Shown here one piece after another: positions 10,415 to 20,087 of a DNA stretch of 64,000 nucleotides. Location of the stretch: contig NZ_AP019700.1 in assembly GCF_006738645.1 (NCBI RefSeq), positions 4,508,001 to 4,572,000 of the forward strand. Reading direction: 5' to 3'. How positions within the stretch are numbered: the first letter of the stretch is position 1; the number at the start of each line of letters is the position of its first letter. The translations under genes were made by a program, and so were the position numbers. The stretch is from Stella humosa (GTDB taxonomy: Bacteria; Pseudomonadota; Alphaproteobacteria; ATCC43930; Allostellaceae). The notes below the pieces were generated by a model, which ran no database searches, was not told where the DNA came from, and saw only the letters and a program-made list of their open reading frames with translations.

Positions 10415-12254
10415 GGGCTCCCTCGGTGCTGGCGATGGACGGACGCTGCGCATCCTCGCCCGAGCCATACACCGGCCATTGCCCGGCGGCAACGGCGTCC
10501 AGGCTGGCCGTGCGGTCGCCCAGCCGGCGCTGGTAGATCCACATGGCCGACACCACCCGCTCGACGAACTGCCGCGTCTCGGCGGTCGGGATCGCCTCCA
10601 TGAACAGCAACGGGTCGTCGTTGTGGCGGATCTCGGACAGCCAGCGCGTCACCCGGCCGATGCCGCCGTTGTAGGCCGCGACGGTGAAGATGATGTTGCC
10701 GCGGATCGGATCCTGCTCCAGCAGGTGGCGGATATAGCGCTGGCCGACGGCAAGGTTGACGCCGGGGTCGTGCAGGTCGCGTCCGCGCAGGCTGTCGGGG
10801 CCGATGAAGGCCGCCGTCTTCGGCATGATCTGCATCAGGCCCAGGGCACCGGCCGGGCTGACCAGATGCATGCGGAAGTTGGATTCCTGCTTGATGATGG
10901 CGAACATCAGCGCCCGGTCGACGGTGAACCCACCCTCCGGCGCCCAGCGCGGCATCGGGTACATGGCATCGTCGAACAGCGCACCCTCGGCCTCGCGGAT
11001 GGCGGCCGTGATGCGCGGCACCGCCCGGCGCAGGCCGGCGGTGCGGGCAAACGCCACAACCGAGTCGGCGACCGCCGTCGGGGCCGCCCGCGCCAGCGCC
11101 ACCAGCTCGTCGATCGCCAGCGCCGGCTCGCCCACCTCGACCAGCGCGATGGCGCGCCGCATGGCGGGAATGCCGATCAGCCGGTCGACCTCGATCTCGG
11201 GCCGGTCGGTGCCCTCGCCATAGGCGGCGAGGTTGCCCAGTTGCCGGCTGGCGAGCTGGCCGTAGAAGGTGGTCGGATGGTCGGCCGCCTGGCGCAAGGC
11301 CGCCTGCATGGCGTCCCCCGCGCCCAGCGCCCGATGGGTGCGGGACGCCCAGAAGGCGGCCGCCGCCGTCATCCAGCCCGACAGGTCGGGCGCGCGAGCG
11401 ACCGCCTCGAAATGCTGGCGGGCGATCTCGTGCCGCCCCAGGCGCCAGGCCGACAGGCCGGCGAACCAGCGCGCGACCACGGGCCCCTCGCCGTCCAGCG
11501 GCACCAACTCGACCGCGCGCTCGTCGCGGCCGGCGAAGAAGGCAAAGCGGGCGATGTCGCCCAGGACCAGGATGCGGTCGGCCTCGGCCAGGCCGCGCTT
11601 CTCGCCCGCCGCCAGCACCTTGCCGGCGCCCTCGAAATCGCCCTTGCCCAGCAACTGGCGGACACGCTGGCGGACGGCCGACATGCGGCCGCGCTCCTCG
11701 CGGGGGCGATCGAGCATGCCGACGGCCGGCTTGGCGTCGCCGGCTTCGGGCAGCGCGCTCGAATCGAACAGGTCGAGCATGCCGTCGACGACCGGCGCCT
11801 CGACCCCGGGCGGGGCCGGGTTGCGGCCACGACGCTTCATGGTCAGCGTGTGGATGGTGCGGGCCGACGGCAGGTCGGCATAGAGCTTCATCCAGTCGAA
11901 CAGCTCACGATAGCTCGACCGGTAGTCGCGGTGCAGCAGGCGCTCGGCCTGCAGGTGCCCCATGACGATCTCGTTGGCGATGGACGATGCGGCCTTCTCC
12001 GCTTCGGCGAACGATCCATCGCGCATCAATGCAAAAGCCCGACGATACCGCTGGACGTCGGCCGCCCCCAGAACGCGGGGAAGACCGTACTCTCCTCGCC
12101 GCTCCGATGCGTGGGGCACCAGGGCAGCGGACTGCGTATCATCCGGACGGGCGGATACTGGCCCCGAGACGAGCAACACACCGGCGGACAGCGCAAGCGC
12201 CGCCATCGGCCGGTGCCAGCGCGCCGGGGGGGCCGCGGACAGGTAACCGGACAT
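10401..12254 (-). CDS. soluble lytic murein transglycosylase (Slt family)
   Basis: Periplasmic enzyme that cleaves the MurNAc-GlcNAc bond of peptidoglycan to give 1,6-anhydro products. A signal peptide spans about residues 1-36 (hydrophobic MAALALSAGVLLVSG, then cleavage near ARPDD). A long superhelical TPR-like region follows. The C-terminal SLT domain has catalytic E457 in KQESNF, then GALGLMQIMP and AAYNGG. The ATG giving MSGYLS was chosen (617 residues); a TTG 12 codons upstream is the alternative. Confidence 0.9.
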   Translation of the reverse strand: MSGYLSAAPPARWHRPMAALALSAGVLLVSGPVSARPDDTQSAALVPHASERRGEYGLPRVLGAADVQRYRRAFALMRDGSFAEAEKAASSIANEIVMGHLQAERLLHRDYRSSYRELFDWMKLYADLPSARTIHTLTMKRRGRNPAPPGVEAPVVDGMLDLFDSSALPEAGDAKPAVGMLDRPREERGRMSAVRQRVRQLLGKGDFEGAGKVLAAGEKRGLAEADRILVLGDIARFAFFAGRDERAVELVPLDGEGPVVARWFAGLSAWRLGRHEIARQHFEAVARAPDLSGWMTAAAAFWASRTHRALGAGDAMQAALRQAADHPTTFYGQLASRQLGNLAAYGEGTDRPEIEVDRLIGIPAMRRAIALVEVGEPALAIDELVALARAAPTAVADSVVAFARTAGLRRAVPRITAAIREAEGALFDDAMYPMPRWAPEGGFTVDRALMFAIIKQESNFRMHLVSPAGALGLMQIMPKTAAFIGPDSLRGRDLHDPGVNLAVGQRYIRHLLEQDPIRGNIIFTVAAYNGGIGRVTRWLSEIRHNDDPLLFMEAIPTAETRQFVERVVSAMWIYQRRLGDRTASLDAVAAGQWPVYGSGEDAQRPSIASTEGARVED

Positions 12255-12358
12255 CAATTGCCCAATAAGGGGGCGGTTCCATGCCCGCAAGCAAAATCGA
12301 CCCGCCCAGACGGAATTTTCTGTGGAAAACTCTCATAACCGATTGTTTTCCCGGTGTT

Positions 12359-13183
12359 TCAATCCGGAGTTATCAGACGTGCCTGGATCGAAAGCAAATC
12401 CCGCCACGCGTCCCGCTTTCTGGCGGGCGTCCGCAACAGGAATGCGGGATGGAATACACACATCGCATCGATCGTTTTATTGCCCTCGTCTGTCCGATAC
12501 TGGTGCCATCGGCCACGGAGCTTCATGATGCCCTCGCTGCGGTCCAGCATCGTGGACGCAGAGACACCACCGACGAACACGAGGATCGCCGGGTCGACCA
12601 GGGCGACGTGCCGGCGCACGAAGGGCAGGCACATCGCGATTTCGGCCGCGGTCGGCGTGCGGTTGCCGGGCGGTCGCCACGGCAGGATATTCGTAATGTA
12701 GGCGGAATTGCGGTCGAGCCCGATCGCCCCCAGCATCCGGTCGAGCAGCCGGCCGCTGACGCCGACGAAGGGCTTGCCCTGCCGGTCCTCGTCGGCGCCC
12801 GGCGCCTCGCCGATCACCATGACGCGGGCGGCCGGGTTGCCGTCGGCGAAGACGGTGTTGGTCGCGGTGCGGCGCAAGGCGCAGCCCTCGAACGCTTCCA
12901 TCGCCGCCTGGAGCTGGGCCAGGTCCATGGCGGCGGCCGCGACATCGGCCGACGTCGCCCCCACGGGCAGCGCCGCGACCGGCCCCGGCCGGCGCATCGG
13001 CAGGACGGTGGATGGCCCCGGCTGGACGGCCGCGGGCGGACGCGCCGCCGCCGGCCCGGCCGGCTGGACAGCAGGCGCGGGCGGCCTGACCGCGGTGCGG
13101 TCGGGCGCGGTTTCGCCGATGGCCTCGTCGGCACCGATCGCGATCTGCCATTGCAGCAGGGCCAGAGCTTCTTCCGGACGCAT
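12359..13183 (-). CDS. uracil-DNA glycosylase, family 4
   Basis: Removes uracil from DNA as the first step of base excision repair. The family 4 motif [17 protein letters not shown] runs from residue 125, and the second active-site motif is HPAFLL at 245-250. A proline/alanine-rich low-complexity linker (about residues 25-85) separates a short N-terminal helix from the enzyme core, which begins at [13 protein letters not shown]. Members of this family usually bind a 4Fe-4S cluster. Only a few cysteines (C101, C185, C242) are seen here, so the cluster is uncertain. Divergent from the ETF-QO gene, 73 bases away. Confidence 0.9.
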   Translation of the reverse strand: MRPEEALALLQWQIAIGADEAIGETAPDRTAVRPPAPAVQPAGPAAARPPAAVQPGPSTVLPMRRPGPVAALPVGATSADVAAAAMDLAQLQAAMEAFEGCALRRTATNTVFADGNPAARVMVIGEAPGADEDRQGKPFVGVSGRLLDRMLGAIGLDRNSAYITNILPWRPPGNRTPTAAEIAMCLPFVRRHVALVDPAILVFVGGVSASTMLDRSEGIMKLRGRWHQYRTDEGNKTIDAMCVFHPAFLLRTPARKRDAWRDLLSIQARLITPD

Positions 13184-13256
13184 GGTGCAAGCCTAGCATT
13201 TGCCGTATTTCTGTGACAGAAGCGCGGCTTCGCTCAACCTGTCGGAGGTCCCCTGC

Positions 13257-14891
13257 ATGCAGCGCGAGGCGATGGAGTATGACGTCGTGGTTGTCGGCGG
13301 TGGCCCGGCCGGGCTGACGGCGGCGATCCGGCTGAAGCAGCTCTCGGCCGAACGCGGGCATGAGCTTTCGGTATGCGTGATCGAGAAGGGCTCCGAGATC
13401 GGTGCCCACATCCTCTCGGGCGCCGTGCTGGAGCCGCGGGCGCTGAACGAGTTGTTCCCCGACTGGCAGGAGCGCGGCGCGCCCCTGAACACGCCGGCCG
13501 GCGACGACCGTTTCCTGTTCCTGACCAAGAATGCCGCGCGCCGCCTGCCGACGCCGCCGCAGATGAACAACCACGGCAACTACATCGTCAGCCTGGGCAA
13601 TGTCTGCCGCTGGCTGGCGACCCAGGCCGAGGCGCTGGGCGTCGAGATCTATCCGGGCTTCGCGGCAGCCGAAGTCCTCTATGACGAGGATGGCGCCGTC
13701 GTCGGCGTCGCCACCGGCGACATGGGCATCGGCCGCGACGGCAAGCCGACCGACGCGCACGAGCCGGGCGTCGAGCTGCGCGGCCGCCAGACCATCTTCG
13801 CCGAGGGCGCGCGCGGGTCGCTGACCAAGACCTTGTTCGCCCGCTTCGCGCTGCGCGAGGGCGTCGATCCGCAGACTTTCGGCATCGGCATCAAGGAGCT
13901 GTGGGAGGTCGACCCGGCCGTGCATCGCCAGGGCACGGTCATCCACACCATCGGCTGGCCGCTCGACTACAAGACCTATGGCGGCTCGTTCCTCTATCAC
14001 CTGGAGAACAACCAGGTGGCGGTCGGCTTCGTCATCGGGCTCGACTACTGGAACCCCCATCTCAGCCCGTTCGACGAGATGCAGCGGTTCAAGACCCACC
14101 CCGAGATGCGCCCGGTCTTCGAGGGCGGGCGGCGCATCGCCTATGGCGCGCGCGCGATCAACGAGGGCGGGCTGCAATCCATCCCCAAGCTGACCTTTCC
14201 GGGCGGCCTGCTGGTCGGCTGCACGGCGGGCTTCCTCAACGTGCCCAAGATCAAGGGCACGCACACGGCCATGAAGTCGGCGATGCTGGCGGCCGAGGCG
14301 GTCTATGACGCGCTGTCGGTCGAGAACGGCCCGCGCGAGGTCACGGCCTATCCCGAGGCAGTGCGGCGAAGCTGGATCTGGGAAGAGCTGCATGGCGTGC
14401 GCAACATCCGCCCGTCCTTCCGCCATGGGCTCTATGGCGGGCTGGTCTATTCCGCGCTCGATACCTATCTCTTTCGCGGCAAGGCCCCCTGGACCCTGCA
14501 CCACCATGCCGACAACGAGTCGCTGAAGAAGGCAAGCGAGGCGCCGAAGATCGCGTACCCCAAGCCCGACGGGAAGGTCAGCTTCGACAAGCTGTCCTCG
14601 GTGTTCATCTCGAACACCAACCATGAGGAGGACCAGCCGGTCCATCTTCAGTTGCTGGACCCGGCGGTCGCGATCTCGCACAATCTGGCGCTCTACGACG
14701 CGCCGGAGACGCGGTACTGCCCGGCCGGCGTGTACGAGATCGTGCGCGATGGCCAGGACGGCGCGCCAAGGATGCAGATCAACGCGCAGAACTGCGTCCA
14801 CTGCAAGACGTGCGACATCAAGGATCCAACCCAGAACATCAACTGGGTGGTACCGCAGGGGGGCGGGGGTCCCAACTATCCGAACATGTGA
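13257..14891 (+). CDS. electron transfer flavoprotein-ubiquinone oxidoreductase
   Basis: Membrane-bound iron-sulfur flavoprotein passing electrons from ETF (fatty-acid, amino-acid, sarcosine-type dehydrogenases) to ubiquinone. FAD motif [10 protein letters not shown] lies near residue 15. The C-terminal 4Fe-4S cysteines are in CPAGVYE and [15 protein letters not shown], and the family ending [10 protein letters not shown] is present. The start is at MQREAMEYD because GGAGG lies 8 bases upstream, giving 544 residues. No etfAB genes are nearby. Confidence 0.96.
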   Translation: MQREAMEYDVVVVGGGPAGLTAAIRLKQLSAERGHELSVCVIEKGSEIGAHILSGAVLEPRALNELFPDWQERGAPLNTPAGDDRFLFLTKNAARRLPTPPQMNNHGNYIVSLGNVCRWLATQAEALGVEIYPGFAAAEVLYDEDGAVVGVATGDMGIGRDGKPTDAHEPGVELRGRQTIFAEGARGSLTKTLFARFALREGVDPQTFGIGIKELWEVDPAVHRQGTVIHTIGWPLDYKTYGGSFLYHLENNQVAVGFVIGLDYWNPHLSPFDEMQRFKTHPEMRPVFEGGRRIAYGARAINEGGLQSIPKLTFPGGLLVGCTAGFLNVPKIKGTHTAMKSAMLAAEAVYDALSVENGPREVTAYPEAVRRSWIWEELHGVRNIRPSFRHGLYGGLVYSALDTYLFRGKAPWTLHHHADNESLKKASEAPKIAYPKPDGKVSFDKLSSVFISNTNHEEDQPVHLQLLDPAVAISHNLALYDAPETRYCPAGVYEIVRDGQDGAPRMQINAQNCVHCKTCDIKDPTQNINWVVPQGGGGPNYPNM

Positions 14892-14903
14892 GGATCGCAC
14901 GCG

Positions 14904-16733
14904 ATGCCTGTTGCCCCGACCTCCATCCCCGGCCGGCCCGCGGCGTTCGCCCCGCAGGCTTCCGCCAGGCAGCGCCTGACGATCCGTGCGCGCGGCTTCT
15001 GGCTCGGCCTCGCGGGCAGCGCGCTGCTGGCGGCCTCGCCGGGCGTGGCCTGGTCCGCCGGCGAGCAGGCGGCCCTCGACCCCGAGATCGCGGCCGCCAT
15101 CGACGCGGCCGGCAAGACCCCGGGCAAGACGGCGACCGGCGCCTACCTGGCCGGCTTGCATGCCCAGCGCCAGCATCAGTACGGCATCGCGGCCGACTTC
15201 ATCCTGGAGGCGCTGACCGCCGACCCCGACGAGGCGACGCTGCGCATGCGCGCCTTCCAACTGCTGGTGAGCGAAGGGCGCACGGTGGAGGCAGCGGGCC
15301 TAGCCAAGGGCATTGCCGTCGACAATCCCGGCGCCGGCCTGGCGAACCTGGCCCTGACGGTCGACGCCATCGGCCGCGGCGACACGGCGGCCGCCCAGGC
15401 CTTCCTGGAGCGCATGCCGGACGGCGGCATCAACCGCCTCGTGGTGCCCCTCATCCGCGCCTGGATCCAGGCCGAGGCCGGCCGCGTCGACGCCGCCCTG
15501 GCGGCACTGGAGCCGCTGCGCCAGCAGGCCGCCCTGAAGACGGTGATCGCGCTGCAAAGCGCGCTGATCCTGGATCGCGCCGGCCGCGCCGACGATGCGG
15601 CGGCACGCTACAAGCTGGCCGACCAGGGCGGGGCGGGCAACCTGCGCCTGGCCCGCCTGCACATCAACTTCCTGCTGCGGCAGGGCAACTTCGCGGGTGC
15701 CGAGGACGTCGCCCGACGCTTCGCCGAGGCGACCGGCGAGCCGGAGCTGCTGGCGGGCGAGAACGCGCAGATCGCCGCCCGCAAGCCTGGCACGCCGCCG
15801 ATGGTCGGCGATTCCAAGGCCGGGCTGGCCGAGGCCCTGTTCGACGTGGCGACCGCCGCCAACCAGCCGCAGTCGCGCGACCTGGCCCTCATCGTCACCC
15901 GCCTGACCCTGTCGCTCAACCCCGACCATACGCTGGCGCGGATGCTGCTGGCCGACCTGCTGGAGGATTACGACCGCTACGACGCCGCCCGGCAGGCCTA
16001 TCTCGATATCGGCACCGACTCGCCGTTCCACTGGTCGGCGCGCCTGCGCGCCGCCAGCGCGCTCGACAAGCTGGAGCGCACAGACGAGGCCGTGGGCGAG
16101 CTCAGCCGGCTGGTCGAGGAACGCAAGGACCGGCCCGAGGCGGCCCTGCGGCTGGGCGACATCCTACGCGCGCGCTCGCGCTTTCCCGATGCAGTGGCCG
16201 CCTACGATACCGGGCTGGGCCGCATCGAGCGCATCGAGCCGCGCCACTGGTCGGCCATCTATTCGCGTGGCATCGCGCTCGAACGGTCGAAGATCTGGGA
16301 CCGGGCCGAGGCCGATTTCCTGAAGGCGCTGGAGCTGCAGCCGGACCAGCCCTACGTCCTCAACTACCTGGCCTATAGCTGGGTCGACCGCGGGCTTAAC
16401 CTGGAGCGCTCGCTCGGCATGCTGCGCAAGGCAGTCGAGCTGCGGCCCGAGGACGGCTACATCGTCGACAGCCTGGGCTGGGTCATGTACCGCATGGGCC
16501 GCTTCGACGAGGCGACCGAGCAACTGGAGCGCGCCGTCGAGCTGCGCCCGCTCGACCCCGTCATCAACGACCATCTGGGCGATGCCTACTGGCGCACCGG
16601 CCGCCGGCAGGAGGCGCGCGTGCAGTGGCAGCGCGCGCTTACCCTGAAGCCCGAGCCCGACCAGGTGGCCCCGATCGAGGCCAAGCTGTCGCGCGGGCTC
16701 GATGCCGCGGCCAAGCCGGCGAATGGCGGCTGA
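14904..16733 (+). CDS. secreted tetratricopeptide-repeat protein
   Basis: A 609-residue protein with an arginine-containing N-terminus and hydrophobic stretch (FWLGLAGSALLAASPG) ending near residue 55, consistent with an exported lipoprotein-free signal. The remainder is helical repeats. The best TPR copies lie in the C-terminal third (YVLNYLAYSWVDRG, DGYIVDSLGWVMYRMGRF, PVINDHLGDAYWRTGR), a pattern found in many alphaproteobacterial cell-envelope TPR proteins. Likely a periplasmic scaffold, with no direct functional clue. It overlaps the ispE start by 11 bases. Confidence 0.8.
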   Translation: MPVAPTSIPGRPAAFAPQASARQRLTIRARGFWLGLAGSALLAASPGVAWSAGEQAALDPEIAAAIDAAGKTPGKTATGAYLAGLHAQRQHQYGIAADFILEALTADPDEATLRMRAFQLLVSEGRTVEAAGLAKGIAVDNPGAGLANLALTVDAIGRGDTAAAQAFLERMPDGGINRLVVPLIRAWIQAEAGRVDAALAALEPLRQQAALKTVIALQSALILDRAGRADDAAARYKLADQGGAGNLRLARLHINFLLRQGNFAGAEDVARRFAEATGEPELLAGENAQIAARKPGTPPMVGDSKAGLAEALFDVATAANQPQSRDLALIVTRLTLSLNPDHTLARMLLADLLEDYDRYDAARQAYLDIGTDSPFHWSARLRAASALDKLERTDEAVGELSRLVEERKDRPEAALRLGDILRARSRFPDAVAAYDTGLGRIERIEPRHWSAIYSRGIALERSKIWDRAEADFLKALELQPDQPYVLNYLAYSWVDRGLNLERSLGMLRKAVELRPEDGYIVDSLGWVMYRMGRFDEATEQLERAVELRPLDPVINDHLGDAYWRTGRRQEARVQWQRALTLKPEPDQVAPIEAKLSRGLDAAAKPANGG

Positions 16734-17595
16734 CGTCCGCCGCCCGCGCACCGTTCGCGAAGCTGCCCCGGCCAAGGTCAATCTCTTCCTCCACCTCGTC
16801 GGCCGGCGGCCGGACGGCTACCACCTGCTGGATGGGCTGGTGGCCTTCACCGCGTTCGGCGACCGGGTGGAGGTGACACCGGCCGACGACCTGTCGATCG
16901 CGGTCGACGGCCCGTTCGCGGCCCAGGTTCCGGCCGATGGCAGCAACCTTGCCCTGAAGGCGGCCGTTGCCCTGCGCGACCTGGGGCCATCGGGCGAAGG
17001 CGCTCATATCCGACTGGAGAAACGGGTGCCGGTTGCGGCCGGCCTGGGTGGCGGGTCGGGCGACGCCGCCGCCGTGCTGCGCGCTCTCACCCGGCTGTGG
17101 CGCTGGCCGCGCGACCATGACCTGCATGACCTGGCCGCCAGCCTGGGCGCCGACGTGCCGATGTGCCTGGCAGGAATGCCGGCCCGGATCGCCGGCATCG
17201 GCGACCGGCTCAGCCCTTGCGCCAGCTTTCCCAGCCTGCCGATCCTGCTGGTGAATCCCGGTGTTCCCTTGGGCACGCCCGAGGTGTTCCGGGCGCGAAA
17301 GGGCGACTGGCGGCCCGCCCTGCCCGCCTTTGCGACCGATGACGCCGACGGGCTGCTGGCAGCGCTGGCCGACACCCGCAACGACCTGACCGACTCGGCC
17401 CGCGTGCTGGCACCGTCCGTCGGCACGGTGCTGGAACGGCTCACCGCCGCGCCGGGTTGCCGGCTCGCCCGCATGTCCGGCAGCGGCGCCACCTGCTTTG
17501 GCCTCTTCCCCGATGCGGGCGACGCCACCCGCGCCGCCCGGCGGCTGCGGCGGGAGCAGCCGGGCTGGTGGGTGGCGGCGACGCGGCTGCGGTAG
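16723..17595 (+). CDS. ispE: 4-diphosphocytidyl-2-C-methyl-D-erythritol kinase
   Basis: GHMP kinase of the MEP isoprenoid pathway, phosphorylating the 2-hydroxyl of CDP-methylerythritol. The N-terminal substrate motif PAKVNLFLHLVGRRPDGYH is at about residues 13-31, and the ATP-binding loop PVAAGLGGGSGDAAA is near residue 103. The ATG giving MAADVRRP overlaps the end of the TPR gene, and 290 residues is the normal size. It ends 20 bases from the convergent EI gene. Confidence 0.95.
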   Translation: MAADVRRPRTVREAAPAKVNLFLHLVGRRPDGYHLLDGLVAFTAFGDRVEVTPADDLSIAVDGPFAAQVPADGSNLALKAAVALRDLGPSGEGAHIRLEKRVPVAAGLGGGSGDAAAVLRALTRLWRWPRDHDLHDLAASLGADVPMCLAGMPARIAGIGDRLSPCASFPSLPILLVNPGVPLGTPEVFRARKGDWRPALPAFATDDADGLLAALADTRNDLTDSARVLAPSVGTVLERLTAAPGCRLARMSGSGATCFGLFPDAGDATRAARRLRREQPGWWVAATRLR

Positions 17596-17615
17596 ACGGG
17601 GCGAGGCGCCGGCCG

Positions 17616-19376
17616 TCAGAGCGACGCGTTGAAGTGCTCGACCAGGACCATGACGTGGGCCGCGTCGTGGGCCGCGACCGAGCGAGCGGCCAGCGTCTGG
17701 GCCTCGGCCACGTCGACGGCGCGCAGGCGCTCCTTCACCCGGGGCAAGCTGCCGGGCGACATCGACAGCTCTCGCAGGCCCAGGCCCAGCAGCAGGGCGG
17801 TGTAACGCGGATCGCCCGCGATCTCGCCGCAGACGCTGATGGGGATCCCCCGCTCGCGCGCCGCCGTCACCGCGAACACGATGAGCCGTAGGACCGCCGG
17901 GTGGAACGGGTTGTAGAGGCTGGCCACCTGCTCGTCGCTGCGGTCGATCGCCAGCGTGTACATGGTGAGGTCGTTGGTGCCGATGGCGAAGAAGTCCGAA
18001 TGGTCGGCGAGCGCGTCCGCGCCCAATGCCGCCGCCGGCGTCTCGATCATGGCGCCGATGGGCGGCAGCGGGTCGGCGATGGCGACACCCTGGCGCCGCA
18101 GGCGCCGGGCGGTGCGCTGGATGATGTTGCGCGCCTGGCGCATCTCGCCGACCGAGGTCAGCATCGGCAGCAGGATGCGGATGCTGCCATGGGCACCGGC
18201 GCGCAGGATGGCCGCCACCTGCGTCTCGAACAGGCGCGGCACCTTCAGCGAATAGCGGATGGCGCGCAGGCCGAGCGCCGGATTGGGACCTTCCGGGAAA
18301 TGCGCGGCCAAGGCCGGCGCCCGCTTGTCGCCGCCGATGTCGAGCGTGCGGATGGTGACGGTGCGGCCGTCCAGCCCCTCGACCACCGCGCGCAGCATCT
18401 CGTACTGCGCGTCCTCGTCGGGCAGGTCCTCGCGGTTCATGAACTGGATCTCGGTGCGTAGCAGGCCGACCCCGTCCGCCCCCAGCGCGCGCGCCTCGTC
18501 CACCTCCGCCGGCAGGTCGATGTTGGCGTTGAGCGAGATCGCCACGCCGTCGTCGGTGATGGCCGGCAGGGCCGCGACCGCGACCAGCCGGCGGCGCTGG
18601 CGGGCCAGGGCCGCCCGGCGGCGGCGGAAGGCGGCCAGCGTGTCCGGCCCCGGATCGAAGACGACCTGGCCGTCGACCCCGTCGACGACGACGATGCTGG
18701 CGCCGGCCGCGGCATCGAGCAGGCCGCGCACGCCCAGCACGGCCGGCAGGTGCAGGGCTCGCGCCATGATCGCGGTATGCCCCTCGACCCCGCCGACGGC
18801 CGCCGCGAAGCCCAGGATGCGGGCCGGGTCCATCAGGGCGGCATCGGCCGGCGTCAGCTCCTCGGCCAGCACGACGGAGCCGGTCGGCACGCGGGCGAAA
18901 GAATGGTAGGCGGTCTGCGTCAGGTGGCGCAGCACCCGGTGGCCGGCGCCGCGGACATCGTCCACGCGCGAGCGGATGGTCGGGTCGGCGATGGCCGAGA
19001 AGCTTTCGACGATGGCCGCCAGCTCGGTCTCCAGCGCCGCCTCGGCATTGATCCGGTTCTCGCGGATGCGGCGGTCGACGCCGCGCACCAGGCGCGAGCC
19101 GGACAGCATCTGGCGGTGCACCTCGAGCAGGGCGACGGCTGCCTCCTGCGCCGATTCGGGCAGCATCTCGGCCCGCGCGCGCAGCTTGTCGATCTGCAGC
19201 AGGGCGGCATCGACCGAGCGGTGGAAGCGCAGGCGCTCGTGCTCCAGCTCGGCCGTCGGGATGGAATAGGCGGTGACGGCGACGATGCCCGGATCGTGCA
19301 GATAGACCGGGCCGATGGCGATGCCGGGCGAGACCGGCAGGCCCGTCAGGGTGCGTTCGGCGCGGTCAGTCTTCAT
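17616..19376 (-). CDS. ptsI: phosphoenolpyruvate-protein phosphotransferase (Enzyme I)
   Basis: Autophosphorylates from PEP and passes the phosphate to HPr. The phospho-accepting histidine is H200 in GGVEGHTAIMAR (usual GGxxSHTAIxAR). The PEP-binding C-terminal barrel carries LRTEIQF, DIGGDK and the active-site Cys in SVCGEIAGD. At 586 residues it lacks the GAF domain of PtsP. It overlaps HPr by 11 bases and is the last gene of the hprK-rapZ-EIIA-HPr-EI unit. No EIIB/EIIC permease is nearby, so the chain probably regulates rather than imports sugar. Confidence 0.95.
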   Translation of the reverse strand: MKTDRAERTLTGLPVSPGIAIGPVYLHDPGIVAVTAYSIPTAELEHERLRFHRSVDAALLQIDKLRARAEMLPESAQEAAVALLEVHRQMLSGSRLVRGVDRRIRENRINAEAALETELAAIVESFSAIADPTIRSRVDDVRGAGHRVLRHLTQTAYHSFARVPTGSVVLAEELTPADAALMDPARILGFAAAVGGVEGHTAIMARALHLPAVLGVRGLLDAAAGASIVVVDGVDGQVVFDPGPDTLAAFRRRRAALARQRRRLVAVAALPAITDDGVAISLNANIDLPAEVDEARALGADGVGLLRTEIQFMNREDLPDEDAQYEMLRAVVEGLDGRTVTIRTLDIGGDKRAPALAAHFPEGPNPALGLRAIRYSLKVPRLFETQVAAILRAGAHGSIRILLPMLTSVGEMRQARNIIQRTARRLRRQGVAIADPLPPIGAMIETPAAALGADALADHSDFFAIGTNDLTMYTLAIDRSDEQVASLYNPFHPAVLRLIVFAVTAARERGIPISVCGEIAGDPRYTALLLGLGLRELSMSPGSLPRVKERLRAVDVAEAQTLAARSVAAHDAAHVMVLVEHFNASL

Positions 19377-19653
19377 CGAAGCCCGCCGCCACCAGGCGGG
19401 CCAGGGCCTCGACCGCCATCTCCGCGCCCTCGCCGCAGGCCGACACCGACAGCTCGGTCCCCGGACCGGCCGCCAGCATCATCAGGCCCATGATCGAGAC
19501 GCCCGAAACCCCGGTGCCGCTGCGGCAGACCGTGACCTCGGCATCGAAGGTGGCGGCCAGCTTCACGAACTTGGCGGCGGCCCGCGCATGCAGGCCGCGC
19601 TTGTTGACGATGAGGACGCTGCGGCGGGCGGTGCCCATGGCGACGGCGCTCAC
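19366..19653 (-). CDS. ptsH: phosphocarrier protein HPr
   Basis: Small carrier accepting phosphate from EI and donating to EIIA. The phosphohistidine is H22 in NKRGLHARAA, and the HprK target serine is S53 in SGVSIMG. The start is the GTG that forms GTGA with the EIIA stop, with GAGGG just upstream; an ATG five codons later is possible. 95 residues is slightly longer than the usual 88-90. Ser and His sites together imply control by the HprK encoded three genes upstream. Confidence 0.94.
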   Translation of the reverse strand: MSAVAMGTARRSVLIVNKRGLHARAAAKFVKLAATFDAEVTVCRSGTGVSGVSIMGLMMLAAGPGTELSVSACGEGAEMAVEALARLVAAGFDED

Positions 19654-20054
19654 CGGCCCTCGGACAGCAGTTGCGAGGCGACGTTGATATATTTGCGTCC
19701 CGCCTCCTGGGCGCTGGCGACGGCGGGCTGCAGCTTGGCGGTGGCCCGCACCGAGGCCAGCTTGATCAGCATCGGCAGGTTCACGCCGGCGATCACCTCC
19801 ACCCGGTTGGGCTCCATCACCGAGATGGCGAGGTTGGACGGCGTGCCGCCGAACATGTCGGTCAGCAGGACCACGCCGGCCCCCGCCTCGACCGTCCGGA
19901 TGGCATCGATGATGTCCTGCCGCCGCCGTTCCATGTCGTCTTCGGGGCCGATGCACACGGCGGCGATGTTCGTCTGCCGCCCGACGACATGCTCCAGGGC
20001 CGCGACGAACTCGTCCGCCAAGCGGCCATGGGTCACGAGAACCATTCCAATCAT
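19650..20054 (-). CDS. PTS EIIA component, mannose family
   Basis: 134-residue EIIA-Man domain; the phospho-accepting histidine is H9 in MVLVTHGRLA. The DMFGGTPSN segment is typical of the fold. In alphaproteobacteria this protein forms the terminal acceptor of a soluble phosphorelay with HPr and EI, without a dedicated permease. It overlaps HPr by four bases and starts 33 bases after rapZ ends. Confidence 0.93.
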   Translation of the reverse strand: MIGMVLVTHGRLADEFVAALEHVVGRQTNIAAVCIGPEDDMERRRQDIIDAIRTVEAGAGVVLLTDMFGGTPSNLAISVMEPNRVEVIAGVNLPMLIKLASVRATAKLQPAVASAQEAGRKYINVASQLLSEGR

Positions 20055-20087
20055 GAATTTCTTACCGTTCGGCGGGACGGCCGGGCG

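Noticed and set aside
12321-12329. TGTGGAAAA resembling a DnaA box
   Set aside because: Single copy, no cluster, no dnaA/dnaN/parAB context and no AT-rich unwinding region.
13219-13231. GAAGC-GCG-GCTTC inverted repeat between UDG and ETF-QO genes
   Set aside because: Only five-base arms in a GC-rich region; likely by chance.
12477-15260. 927-codon open frame on the minus strand
   Set aside because: Antisense to ETF-QO, whose Fe-S and FAD motifs are clear; composition is typical of GC-rich shadow frames.
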